A stretch of 64,000 nucleotides of DNA, taken from the NCBI RefSeq assembly GCF_009184395.1, contig NZ_WEIC01000003.1, forward strand, positions 1 to 64,000, read 5' to 3'. Of the stretch, positions 26,250-35,207 are shown one piece after another. The first letter of the stretch is position 1. Every line of letters begins with the position of its first letter. Below the pieces are notes generated by a model. That model saw nothing but the letters and a program-made list of their open reading frames with translations, did no database searches and was not told the origin of the DNA. The translations under genes were made by a program, and so were the position numbers. This DNA is from Amylibacter sp. SFDW26. GTDB lineage: Bacteria > Pseudomonadota > Alphaproteobacteria > Rhodobacterales > Rhodobacteraceae.

Positions 26250-26436
26250 CGTTTGTCTCCTTTTAGGAGAACAGGCTAACTCAAAAAACCGGACTTTTCA
26301 GGGGAGCAGGTCATAGTCTAAAGCTTTAACAAGCGTAGGACTCTTTCTCTACAAACCAATTCAGCTTACTTACAGCTGGAAATAGTGGCGCTCCCCCGCC
26401 ATAGAAAACAAATTTCTTACGCAGGGGAGAATAACT

Positions 26437-27060
26437 TTATTTTTTGGTAAGACGTAATGCGGCTTCCCTGGACATCGCAATCATCGCTCCCAAATTCAAA
26501 CTTTGGGGATCATTGAAATAGTCCTCAACAGGCCACAACAATTTGAAACCCGCTCGTTGGTATAAATATAGCTCCGGGTCGATTGAATACCCTTTTCGAG
26601 CTTGATCGAGGTAAACTTGGACACTCTTTCCGAATTGTTCATGCCAGCGAGAATACCCAGGAAGTCGTGATCCCAACGCCATTAAATGACAACCGCCCTC
26701 AGAAACAAATGTCTGGGCATATTTCTGGACAATCAATCCACTTACATTAAACCTTGCGACTGATTGCAGTACAGACATACCAACACCAAAAGCTATTTTG
26801 CCTTCTACCTGATGTGTTTCCTTGATGAAACCATCATCAGTTACTACCGCCCATGGGGAATTAGATAACTGGGAAACACGTTGGGCCGCAGCGTACCCAA
26901 CAATCTCGCCGTTATTGGTCTCTGCAACCACGCTGCCTTCGCAGCAAGTTTGGTGGCGGCTCATTATTTGATCTTCATTTGCCGCTTCTTCTTTCCATAC
27001 AGTCTTCTCAATATTTACAACTTCTGCTAAGTCATTTGATATAAATTGCCGAATTTTCAT
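26437..27060 (-). CDS. GNAT-like N-acetyltransferase
   Basis: A 207-aa protein with GNAT character: an N-terminal MKIRQFISNDLAEVVNIEKTVW, a central strand VAETNNGEIVGYAAAQRV (~44-60), and a C-terminal LYLYQRAGFKLL (~165-176), as in the final strand of GNAT folds. The acetyl-CoA pyrophosphate loop is not the classical R/QxxGxG/A, so the call is moderate. It is divergent from the NACHT gene across 88 nt. Confidence 0.7.
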   Translation of the reverse strand: MKIRQFISNDLAEVVNIEKTVWKEEAANEDQIMSRHQTCCEGSVVAETNNGEIVGYAAAQRVSQLSNSPWAVVTDDGFIKETHQVEGKIAFGVGMSVLQSVARFNVSGLIVQKYAQTFVSEGGCHLMALGSRLPGYSRWHEQFGKSVQVYLDQARKGYSIDPELYLYQRAGFKLLWPVEDYFNDPQSLNLGAMIAMSREAALRLTKK

Positions 27061-27148
27061 TACAAAACTCCATTTTGATTGTGTCGGAGTTTTGTCGAAT
27101 TTTTATTTTGAAATCGCAGTGGCAGGAAAGTGAAAGTGAAATTTTAAA

Positions 27149-30100
27149 ATGTCAGATTTGCCTAATAATTCGTTTCCAATTAAATCCTGTTTAGTAAGAG
27201 GTGCACCAAAAAATTTCAAAGAAATGTCGTTGGACGCGACTTTCACCCATCTGTTAGAATCTGGCTCTTGGAGTTACAATGGTCTGGCCAACTTTGTGAA
27301 TGACGTTCTCGAAGACAAAGCGTTTCTTAAAGCAAATGACTTAGACCCCAAAAAGATAAAAACACTTGAAGCGGACAATGTGAAGACTTGGGGCTTGAAG
27401 AGTACAAAAATCAGTACAGCTTATCGATTAGGATTTTACGAAGTCTTAAGGCGTTCTGGAGATTTCCACGACACCTTTTCAGACAGTTGGATTGAGGCGT
27501 TCAGTTATCATTGGGCAGAAATACGTGTGAATTCTCGGGCGAGAAACAAATCTACCAAAGACCGTTTTCTTTCTAAACTCCAAAAAAGGGTTCTAGCAAA
27601 CCCAAACATTACACATCTTCCTTCTCTATTTGAAACAGATCAGCCGTTACCTTTGGCAACTGCATATGTCGATCTTGCAATATCTGCTTCCCCAAAGTGG
27701 ACGCCAGCGCTGTCTCGTTTGCAACCAGCCATTTCTCTGGCAGAGAAGATTTCGCTCAGACAAGAGCGACGCTTTGCCGAACGTCGCTCTCCACAAGATT
27801 TATTTGACAGGCCCGGATTGCAAACATCGCTAATTTTGGGAGATCCAGGTGCTGGGAAGTCGAGCTTACTTAAAAAGATTGCACTCGAAATTGCAGAAGG
27901 GCGGTGGAAGTACAGCAGTGTTCCACTTTTTGTCGAAGCAAGAGAGTTTTGGCGCCATGCAGAAAATGCCCCATCGTTGTCACTAGAAGAATTTGCCCTT
28001 CAAACAGTCGGCGAAACCGAATTGGCATCTAGAGAAAAACACGAGCAATTTCTATTCCCCCAAGATATTCCTAGACCTTCCGTAATTTTACTTATTGATG
28101 GTCTAGACGAAATTGCGAATTCACCTGATGCAGTTAGGCACGTTTATAATTCACTTAAAAACCTTTCAAAAAAACTACCTTGGATCGCTACGTGTCGGCC
28201 AACCGGGTTAGCCGCTTCTCTTAGTGAAAATCTGCGATGCGACATCGTCGATCTTGATGAAGAAGCAATCGAAATTCTGGTGAAGAATTGGTGCGCCGAA
28301 ATGTCCACCGAAACTCAAACGGTAGCCTCCGATGCCCTATTGCAAGAAATTTCGGGTAGCTCTTCGTTAAGAGAAATGGCCACAAATCCGTTTCTTCTAA
28401 CCGCACTATGTTTTCTAAAATCTGTTGCACCAGACCAGCAATTGCCTGCAACCCGTATCGAAGTCTACGAAGAGCTCTTGGAGCGTATTGGCCAGCAAGC
28501 TCGAGACTTCCATCAAGATCCAAAAATTCTGACTGAAGAAGACATGGGAGCGCTTTCGGAGTTCTGTTTGCATCTATATGAAAAAGAGGATTCACTACAA
28601 ATTTTTACTCAGAAAAATTGGCAAAGATACCTCGAAAACAATCCCTCTGTCTCGACCGATCTTAGAACGTCCATTCTCCCAGCGAGACTGTTGACTTCAT
28701 GGAATGTCGGTACAAAGCGCTATCACTTTCTGCACCTCAGCCTGCAAGAATTTTTAATTGCAAAAGCCGCCTTGGAGCGCGGGATTGAGTTCATTTTTTC
28801 GAAGAGATTTACTCCAGTTTGGCGACCAGTGTTTCGTTTTTTTGGAGCATTATTACTTGCCCAAGGGCGACAGGACGACTTTAAATCTTTGGTAAATCGT
28901 TTGTTCGAAGAAAGTGATCTTTCAGGATACACATTCCTTACTGTCGCAGAGATTTTTTCCGACGCTGGCATCAAGGATACGCGAGATTGGATTGGAGAAG
29001 ATCTAAGAGAGCGTCTTTATTTTGCGGCAACTTCTGGCGAGGAAATGGCTAATGAAGCACTCACAGACGCTCTTTCGGTTCTTGATCCCTATTTTTTAGA
29101 GCACAAAGCACACGTAACTTTAGATTTCAGATTAAGAATGAAAGCCGAGACTAATTATGTGGATGAGCATGCTGTCATTAGCATGACTTTAGACTCGCCC
29201 TATCAAGTTTTAGCTCGTGCTCGCACACCCAAGGCCTGTGAACTGATACGAGATGCATTTTTCGGCAAAGACGAAAGTGAAGCAGTTCTTGCTGCACACG
29301 CCTTCGCACTAACCGCAACCTATGAAGATCGAAAGCGCGCAATAACAAAAATCAATAGAAGTAAAAAATTGGAGACATTCGCACCTGCATTTATTGCATT
29401 CTCCGACGCAACACGCCGATTAGAGCTTCTACCAGCGCTAGCAAAAATAGCGAAATACTACGCAGATCTCGAAAGCGGTGAGTTTCAGACAACTCTAGGT
29501 ATCATCAGCCGAATTGGCGGTCTAAAAGCCGCCGAGATACTGGAAGACATTTTGTTAAAACTTCTTAAAAAAAGCCCTGTCGATCAGGACGGCCTATTTA
29601 ATATTCTGCAAAATATCGCGGGTGTTGGTGGCGTTGAGGCGACAGAAATATTGAAGTTAGCAGCTCAGCAAACCAGTCTCTTAGATCGCGCCGAAGAAAT
29701 TAAAGTCATGAGTTTGGAGGCTGATCCTAACAATTTCAAACTTGTGGAAGATGCTATCAAAAAGCCTGAGCTTCGTGATCGAGTGATTGATGCTCTGTCG
29801 GGCGCTGCGAACTCAGGGAGGCCGGTTGATGAAGAAATTTGCAAATTAGTTGCGCGCGAAATTAGATCCGGGAAAGATAGTGACATAATGGATATTGCTC
29901 TTTTGGAGGGAGCAAGGCTGGACGCTGGTTTGGAACCGTTGTTGTGTGGTGACATTCTTGAAGGTGCAATATATATATATGACTTGAGCAAAGGAGATGA
30001 TTTTGAACGGCAAAAAGATCTTTTGATCTCAAATTTTGCTACCGCCCTTGATACATTAGGTCGGGCACCTTGGAAACCAGCCGCCGAAATGATTGAGAAA

Positions 30101-30712
30101 ATCTTGTTTGACAAAAGAGCTAATGAGCACTTTCTCGGAGCAGCCATAATGCTCAGTGGCCAAGTTTTTGAAAACACCAAAAACCATACAATGATAAACC
30201 AACTTATTAAATTATGGTACGATAATCCGGGCGGCTTTGAGTACCACATCATAGAAGCAATAGGACGCATTGATTTCCATCGGTTGTTTCGATTGCAAAG
30301 CGGCCACTATGCCAATTATGCAATCGAACAAATTGCTGCAGAAAGGGATTGGCTGATCTTTCAGGATTTTTATGCCTTGCCCGATGGCAGTATCCACGAA
30401 TGGGTTTGCCCGCCCGACGGTTTACTGTTTTTGTTTAGCGAGGATGAGCCTGAAATTGCGGCAGAACTAGCACATAAACTTGCCCGCCACGACTTTGCGA
30501 TGTTTTCCGAGAGCCATCCGCGGTGCTGTGCAGTGTTACTGTTTCCTGAACAAAATGATTGGAGTAGGCAGGAATTGGAGGTATTCAAATCTGATCCGCG
30601 GCGCACAGGCCCTATTCTGATTTATGAAGTACCTGAGGATCTAAGTGAGGACGATCTCGAGGAATATGCCAAGAGATTGGCTGCTCAAATACGCAATGAT
30701 ATGAAAGGGTAA
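27149..30712 (+). CDS. NACHT-family NTPase, candidate antiphage protein
   Basis: An 1187-aa protein. Residues ~1-200 form an uncharacterised helical N-terminal domain. The NACHT core follows, with Walker A GDPGAGKS (231-238) and Walker B VILLIDGLDE (312-321), a sensor-like IATCRPTGL, and the winged-helix region FLHLSLQEFLIAKA (~530-543). The last ~600 residues are helical repeats of HEAT type with an acidic tail. NACHT proteins of this layout include bacterial antiphage bNACHT proteins and other signalling NTPases. The ribosome site is weak. A radical-SAM-like gene follows 80 nt downstream. Confidence 0.9.
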   Translation: MSDLPNNSFPIKSCLVRGAPKNFKEMSLDATFTHLLESGSWSYNGLANFVNDVLEDKAFLKANDLDPKKIKTLEADNVKTWGLKSTKISTAYRLGFYEVLRRSGDFHDTFSDSWIEAFSYHWAEIRVNSRARNKSTKDRFLSKLQKRVLANPNITHLPSLFETDQPLPLATAYVDLAISASPKWTPALSRLQPAISLAEKISLRQERRFAERRSPQDLFDRPGLQTSLILGDPGAGKSSLLKKIALEIAEGRWKYSSVPLFVEAREFWRHAENAPSLSLEEFALQTVGETELASREKHEQFLFPQDIPRPSVILLIDGLDEIANSPDAVRHVYNSLKNLSKKLPWIATCRPTGLAASLSENLRCDIVDLDEEAIEILVKNWCAEMSTETQTVASDALLQEISGSSSLREMATNPFLLTALCFLKSVAPDQQLPATRIEVYEELLERIGQQARDFHQDPKILTEEDMGALSEFCLHLYEKEDSLQIFTQKNWQRYLENNPSVSTDLRTSILPARLLTSWNVGTKRYHFLHLSLQEFLIAKAALERGIEFIFSKRFTPVWRPVFRFFGALLLAQGRQDDFKSLVNRLFEESDLSGYTFLTVAEIFSDAGIKDTRDWIGEDLRERLYFAATSGEEMANEALTDALSVLDPYFLEHKAHVTLDFRLRMKAETNYVDEHAVISMTLDSPYQVLARARTPKACELIRDAFFGKDESEAVLAAHAFALTATYEDRKRAITKINRSKKLETFAPAFIAFSDATRRLELLPALAKIAKYYADLESGEFQTTLGIISRIGGLKAAEILEDILLKLLKKSPVDQDGLFNILQNIAGVGGVEATEILKLAAQQTSLLDRAEEIKVMSLEADPNNFKLVEDAIKKPELRDRVIDALSGAANSGRPVDEEICKLVAREIRSGKDSDIMDIALLEGARLDAGLEPLLCGDILEGAIYIYDLSKGDDFERQKDLLISNFATALDTLGRAPWKPAAEMIEKILFDKRANEHFLGAAIMLSGQVFENTKNHTMINQLIKLWYDNPGGFEYHIIEAIGRIDFHRLFRLQSGHYANYAIEQIAAERDWLIFQDFYALPDGSIHEWVCPPDGLLFLFSEDEPEIAAELAHKLARHDFAMFSESHPRCCAVLLFPEQNDWSRQELEVFKSDPRRTGPILIYEVPEDLSEDDLEEYAKRLAAQIRNDMKG

Positions 30713-30792
30713 ATTCAGGCTTTCACTTTCGTGCCACTGATATTGATCGGCGAGAATGCCAGCTTTTCTTCATCACTACGATGGAGAAATCA

Positions 30793-31800
30793 ATGTCACA
30801 ATTTGTCAATGGAATACCCTTTAGTGCAGAACTGGATACTCGGTTTTCGCCAGTATACAAAGCTCAATTATCGCAGCTGACCTGCGTGGTGCCAGGAGGT
30901 GGTTGCGTTTATTTTCGAGCCAATCAGGGCGATGTTTGCCCTTTTTGCGCATTTCCTATTTTTGCACGCCATGTCGTTCGAGGCCCAGGATTTGAGAATG
31001 ATTTTTCTGCTTGGACTCTCGATACACAAACATACACAGAGATGTTTCAACAGTCTCTTGACCTGTTTCCCGTTGCCGACAAAATAACCGTTTTTAATGG
31101 CGGGAGCTTTTTTCCAGAAGCAGAGCTTCCAAAAGCATTCCAGGACCTAGTTTACAAAACGGTGTCTGGTTTGCCTGGCACTAAGCAATTAATGGTCGAA
31201 GCATATCCAAAGTTTATTTCCAAGACGGCACTCCGCCGTGCCAAAGAGCACCTTGGAGAGAAAGATTTCATGGTCGGCATAGGCTTTGAAAGTGAAAATG
31301 ATTTCGTTCGCAATAAACTTCTTAAGAAAAGAATAGACCGCAATGAATTCGAAGCAAAGGTGCGCCTCATGCAATCAATGGGTGTACAGGTTTTCGTTTA
31401 TGCTTTCCTAGGTGCGCCTGGTTTGGATGATCGACAGAGCCTTGAGGAAGCAAAGTCAACCTGTAGATATCTTCACAACCTAGGCGTGGACGAAATTGCT
31501 CTATCATGTGCTTTTGTCCCACCTGGCAGCCCAATCGAAGAACTATACAATCACGAAAAGTTTCGTCCTCCTTGGCTGTGGTCAATCTTAGAGGTTCAAA
31601 AACTGGCTGAAAAAGAAGGCTGGCCTTTGTCCATCGGCGGATTCGAAGACTTTCCTCCACCCGTTTCTGGCCCCTCCAATTGTGATCTTTGCGATGAAGA
31701 CTTCAAAGATTTGCTGGATCGGGTTCGGTTGACCGGAGAACTTCCACAACATATGCCAGTATGCAATTGCCAAGACAGATGGCACCGTACCACCAGTTAG
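30793..31800 (+). CDS. Radical-SAM-like protein
   Basis: A 335-aa protein starting at ATG 30793, with GGAGA 5 nt upstream; an ATG four codons earlier lacks a site. Cysteines in CVYFRANQGDVCPFC (CX10CX2C) could hold the 4Fe-4S cluster. IGFESENDFVRNKLLKKR, the barrel-like order, and VFVYAFLGAPG resemble Elp3/TIGR01210-type radical SAM proteins. Further Cys pairs (CDLCDED; CNCQDRW) are at the C-terminus. It follows the NACHT gene on the same strand, and its substrate is unknown. Confidence 0.8.
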   Translation: MSQFVNGIPFSAELDTRFSPVYKAQLSQLTCVVPGGGCVYFRANQGDVCPFCAFPIFARHVVRGPGFENDFSAWTLDTQTYTEMFQQSLDLFPVADKITVFNGGSFFPEAELPKAFQDLVYKTVSGLPGTKQLMVEAYPKFISKTALRRAKEHLGEKDFMVGIGFESENDFVRNKLLKKRIDRNEFEAKVRLMQSMGVQVFVYAFLGAPGLDDRQSLEEAKSTCRYLHNLGVDEIALSCAFVPPGSPIEELYNHEKFRPPWLWSILEVQKLAEKEGWPLSIGGFEDFPPPVSGPSNCDLCDEDFKDLLDRVRLTGELPQHMPVCNCQDRWHRTTS

Positions 31801-31810
31801 AAAACATGTG

Positions 31811-31858
31811 TAGGGCGCGGCGCATACCCACTCGAATCTTGAATACTACCGCGCCCTA
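31811..31858. terminator. Long-loop inverted repeat between convergent genes
   Basis: TAGGGCGCGG (31811-31820) and CCGCGCCCTA (31849-31858) form a perfect 10-bp GC stem with a 28-nt loop, just past the stop of the radical-SAM gene. There is no T-run, so it may be a Rho-assisted or bidirectional barrier rather than a classical terminator. Confidence 0.4.
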
Positions 31859-32112
31859 ACATCAAGCGATTCGCGCTCTAAATTCGTTCGTGGCAAATAC
31901 GCTAGTTCCTCTTGCTCGAGTATGATAGGTGGGCGCATGTAGTTCATAGCGTCGTATAATGACAGAGGCCACTTGCCCATCTTTGAGCCAATTGCAAAGG
32001 GTCGAAATAGCGCAGTCGAATCCCGAAAGCGGCTCCGATTTTTCAAACTATAAGCGGTCATCCGACAGTACCAATTTGAAACAGCTTCGGGAAATAGTTT
32101 TAGTTCTGGCAA
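31846..32112 (-). CDS. 88-codon frame in phase with the PPDK-like gene after a TGA
   Basis: The frame continues the 32113-34146 gene without a shift, separated only by one TGA at 32113-32115, and could start at the TTG right after it. It is basic and protein-like (WYCRMTAYSLKNRSRFRDSTALFRPF; ILEQEELAYLPRTNLERE). It may be an independent small gene, an extension lost to a nonsense mutation, or a readthrough tail. No ribosome site is clear. Confidence 0.35.
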   Translation of the reverse strand: MPELKLFPEAVSNWYCRMTAYSLKNRSRFRDSTALFRPFAIGSKMGKWPLSLYDAMNYMRPPIILEQEELAYLPRTNLERESLDVRAR

Positions 32113-34146
32113 TCAATCAACCCAAGGTCTAGCTTGTTTAATTGCCAAAGTTCCGCCCACAGTTATCTTGAACTCAATATCCATCGCAAAACTATCGTCA
32201 TTTTCAGAGTTATATAACATTTTGAAATGCGTTTGGATAATTTCCATCTGCTCGATCAAATCACCCAATTGCTCGTCCGACATCACCGATTCCCCAAGTT
32301 TAACTAAGTTCGAACGTCTAATACGAATAAGTTCGTATTTCTCCCCACCTGTGGGGTTGGCATCTTCCATGACCAATAGTTCCTCAGAAACAGCTTTGGG
32401 TTCTGGATTGGTGACCAAAGCCTCACCAATCTGAGCATTAATATAGTAACCCCCAAACTCAGGGAAATAGATATTCTTGGTGAGAGCCACTCCGTTGACC
32501 TGCTCTTCATCGAAATTCGGGTGTACCAGTACACCCATCGCGGTAGTAAAATGGTCTATTCTATAAAATTCACGTTCCTCAAAGGCACGGAAGTTCCATA
32601 AGCTTGACCAAACCTGCTTTATCGATTTTTCGATGTGACCTTCATCTTTGCGATGTGTGAAGCTGTCGTAAAGGCCAGCACCGTTAAAGCCCATCAAATC
32701 TTCATTGTTGGTGCTCGAACGGCAACGTAGCGAGGTACCTGTTGGAAACAGTTCAAACATGATGCCAAGCTTGTCGCGTAGGATGTTCGGCATTTCTGCT
32801 TTTTTAATTTTGCGCCTAAATTGTTTTAAGTATTTTCCTCGCGCCGCATCATCATTTTGAAACTCTTCTCGCATGATCATGTGTCGGAAGTAGTCGTAAA
32901 ATCCGTTGGCTTTCATAAACTCATCGTAGAAATGAAATGGAACAGCAAAGCCTGCTGGAACATAAGTAGTTCGAAGAACCTTTCGCAGTTCCGCGACATT
33001 AGCCGCCTTTGCGCCGATCCTAGCAATATCAGCATGTCTGGCATCGTCTAGATTGACGATCTCTGTCTTTGTTAAATCGGCGGGCGGATACTGCGGTTCT
33101 TTTGGGCGTTGCTGCTCTAGATGCTCTTCCAGCTCCTCAGCAGTGGCGTTGCGTACATCAATTTCGTCAGGTTTGACCTCATAACGAATTATATCGCCAA
33201 TGTGAGGTTTCAACCGCGAGCTTTCTGACCCGTTACGCAGATATGCGTTAGGTGTATCGTTCTGTTTCGCGCGAAGGTTAATATGACTAAGAGGTGTTTG
33301 CGGTTCTTCGCTCAAAACACCAGCAACGTGACTAAGATCATTGGGTAAAGTTTTGAAAATAACCACGTCACGAATAGAAGGAGGTTGTGGGTTGGAACCG
33401 TCAATAACACGCAGCCGACCAAACCCAACGCCAAGATTCAAAGGGCTGTAGTCCACATTTTTAAAAATCTCTTCGGTACTCACAACGCGTATTTTACCAG
33501 CTTCAAACTTAACCTGTTCAGCCTCGTAAAGGTCTTCCTGAACTGCACCCGAAGGATGATATGCGAGTTTTCCTACAGCAAATGGCATAGCAGCTGAAAT
33601 AAGGTCAAAAGCAATTTGTACAAAATTGACCGTAACATTATCTGTCGGCCAAAACTCAAGCGCATAAAGGCCTTTTGTTCCTTCTAATGAGTTAAAGTTG
33701 TCATGAGCAATCAAAGTCCCAGCCAAAAAACGTCGACTTGCGGTAAAATAAGTCACAGCGTTAAATGCACCATTGTCCAACGGAACATTCAGAACATTGC
33801 GAGCAAAGTAGAAATGATATTTTTGGTTTTTAGTGTTGAGGAAATACACTTTAGGCGATCGAGTATCTGCGCCTGTTACCAAAAACTTAACCTCACGAAC
33901 TCCTAACGCACCAGGAACATCATCACGATGTGACAGCACTTCAAACGCAGCATCATCTATAATATTTGCTGTACCATCCTTCGGGTCAATTTCTAATGTT
34001 GCAAGTTGGGGAGCAAACACATCGAAACGCGCCATCCTAGTGGACAAAGGTTCCTTCGCAGACGCCGGGGTTGAATTCACATCAACTTGCGGCAAAGACG
34101 GTGAGTGTCGATTTTGAGGTTGAGAACAACTCGTTTTCTTTATCAT
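32113..34146 (-). CDS. PEP synthase/PPDK ATP-binding-domain protein in the graspetide cluster
   Basis: A 677-aa protein. The C-terminal ~330 residues match the PPDK_N ATP-grasp-like domain of PEP synthase/pyruvate phosphate dikinase (ARIGAKAANVAELRKV, SLRCRSSTNNEDLMGFNGAGLYDSFT, ending GTLAIKQARPWVD). A segment TPLSHINLRAKQNDTPNAYL (~285-305) resembles the swivelling phosphohistidine domain; the N-terminal 270 residues are unassigned. By family it could phosphorylate a substrate via a His intermediate. It lies 131 nt after the ATP-grasp ligase gene on the same strand. Confidence 0.8.
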   Translation of the reverse strand: MIKKTSCSQPQNRHSPSLPQVDVNSTPASAKEPLSTRMARFDVFAPQLATLEIDPKDGTANIIDDAAFEVLSHRDDVPGALGVREVKFLVTGADTRSPKVYFLNTKNQKYHFYFARNVLNVPLDNGAFNAVTYFTASRRFLAGTLIAHDNFNSLEGTKGLYALEFWPTDNVTVNFVQIAFDLISAAMPFAVGKLAYHPSGAVQEDLYEAEQVKFEAGKIRVVSTEEIFKNVDYSPLNLGVGFGRLRVIDGSNPQPPSIRDVVIFKTLPNDLSHVAGVLSEEPQTPLSHINLRAKQNDTPNAYLRNGSESSRLKPHIGDIIRYEVKPDEIDVRNATAEELEEHLEQQRPKEPQYPPADLTKTEIVNLDDARHADIARIGAKAANVAELRKVLRTTYVPAGFAVPFHFYDEFMKANGFYDYFRHMIMREEFQNDDAARGKYLKQFRRKIKKAEMPNILRDKLGIMFELFPTGTSLRCRSSTNNEDLMGFNGAGLYDSFTHRKDEGHIEKSIKQVWSSLWNFRAFEEREFYRIDHFTTAMGVLVHPNFDEEQVNGVALTKNIYFPEFGGYYINAQIGEALVTNPEPKAVSEELLVMEDANPTGGEKYELIRIRRSNLVKLGESVMSDEQLGDLIEQMEIIQTHFKMLYNSENDDSFAMDIEFKITVGGTLAIKQARPWVD

Positions 34147-34277
34147 ATCCTTCTTTCTTACTTACAAATAGTGTACAGAAATCGAAACTTTTGACGGCAA
34201 AATACCTACTTCGGCGCAGAACAGCTGAAATTCCCCAAAAAGACAAAATATTTTTCAATAAGCTTTTTCAATCGCTT

Positions 34278-35207
34278 CTATTCTGCTTCCGTTGCGCTTT
34301 CAGTCTCTGTTACGAGCCACTTGATCATACCGTCACTCAACTTACCTTTTGCTGACGCATCGTATGCTGCAAACATAGGCCCACTATTCAGCTCCAAAAA
34401 CATCGGTGTACCTGAATCGGCGTGGCTCTTAAAATCGCAGGCAAAAAAATCGATTCCAAGAGCATCACTCATAGCCAGTAATTTCTCTGGCACACCTTTT
34501 CCAAGAATGTCATTATCGACCATTACGATTTTTGCATCAGGGTATGGGCGATAATCTAAGTGCTCAGACTCTATCTGAAAAGTCATCAGGCTTTTCCCAA
34601 AACGAAAAATTCGGTACTCTGGATATGCTAACCGTTCTTGGATGATCGCTGGGATTGGTGCCTTGTTGTTGCTCCAATCAGCATCATTATTGGCTTCTTT
34701 GACATCAATACAATAGGCTCCACCACCTACGGGCTTAGCCACTCCTAGATTGGTTTCACAAAATTGATCCAATGTGCCCTTATCATTTGTGACCAATGTG
34801 TTTGGTATTGGAATTCCCCCCGATTGTGCAGACGCAAGCATGAACAATTTGTTATTGGCTCTGGCATCCATCCTTTTGTTCGGCACGAGAACACCCAGCG
34901 TTGCAGTACATGCGCCGTACAAAGTTGAATACCAACCAAACGCTCGATCCAGATCACCAGCCTGCGGCTTACGAGTGGAAAAAACATCGTATCGCAAGAA
35001 CGCCGCGTTCGAAGAGACTTCTTGCCCATTAATGACCAAACTACCAGTCTCGACATTCCAGCTGGCCGATGGTTCTTCGGACTCATCATGAGTAATTAAA
35101 AGGCAAGAAATATTGTTTCTAATTGCAGCATTGTGCAGACAAATGATGCTCGGGTCGCGCGCACCACCAAATAACAACAAGTCAAAACGCGATGGCACAG
35201 TTTGCAC
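34278..35207 (-). CDS. ATP-grasp ligase, graspetide (microviridin/plesiocin-type) maturase
   Basis: A 309-aa ATP-grasp enzyme of the MvdD/RimK-like group. Visible: NNKLFMLASAQSGGIPIPNTLVTND (~110-140, lid/recognition helices), GVAKPVGGG (ATP-binding Lys), IIQERLAYPEYRIFRFGK, and the Mg-binding MFLELNSGPMF. Such enzymes join Ser/Thr/Lys side chains to Asp/Glu to make macrocyclic esters or amides on a precursor peptide. It starts at GTG directly after the precursor stop (TAG-GTG), so the two are coupled. The adjacent precursor carries the TTxxxxEE acceptor motif. Confidence 0.88.
   Translation of the reverse strand: MQTVPSRFDLLLFGGARDPSIICLHNAAIRNNISCLLITHDESEEPSASWNVETGSLVINGQEVSSNAAFLRYDVFSTRKPQAGDLDRAFGWYSTLYGACTATLGVLVPNKRMDARANNKLFMLASAQSGGIPIPNTLVTNDKGTLDQFCETNLGVAKPVGGGAYCIDVKEANNDADWSNNKAPIPAIIQERLAYPEYRIFRFGKSLMTFQIESEHLDYRPYPDAKIVMVDNDILGKGVPEKLLAMSDALGIDFFACDFKSHADSGTPMFLELNSGPMFAAYDASAKGKLSDGMIKWLVTETESATEAE

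Larger units (their letters stand above)
25073..26313 (-). mobile_element. IS3-family insertion sequence, decayed
   Basis: The ends are inverted repeats: TGACCTGCTCCCC at 25073-25085 and its reverse complement at 26301-26313, with a partial match beyond. The element is flanked by a 4-bp direct repeat TAGT (25069-25072 and 26314-26317), the target duplication. It carries orfA and orfB of IS3 type, both broken. Its GC content is visibly higher than the surrounding DNA, pointing to arrival from a GC-richer relative. Confidence 0.92.

Noticed and set aside
29963-29976. ATATATATAT tract
   Set aside because: A short alternating run within the NACHT coding frame (Ile-Tyr codons), not a promoter or repeat of note.
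29665-30270. A 201-codon minus-strand frame
   Set aside because: Antisense shadow within the NACHT gene, no start signal or domain.
32113-32115. TGA as selenocysteine codon
   Set aside because: No convincing SECIS hairpin was seen after the TGA, no Sec machinery is in the window, and the PPDK_N domain ends naturally before it.
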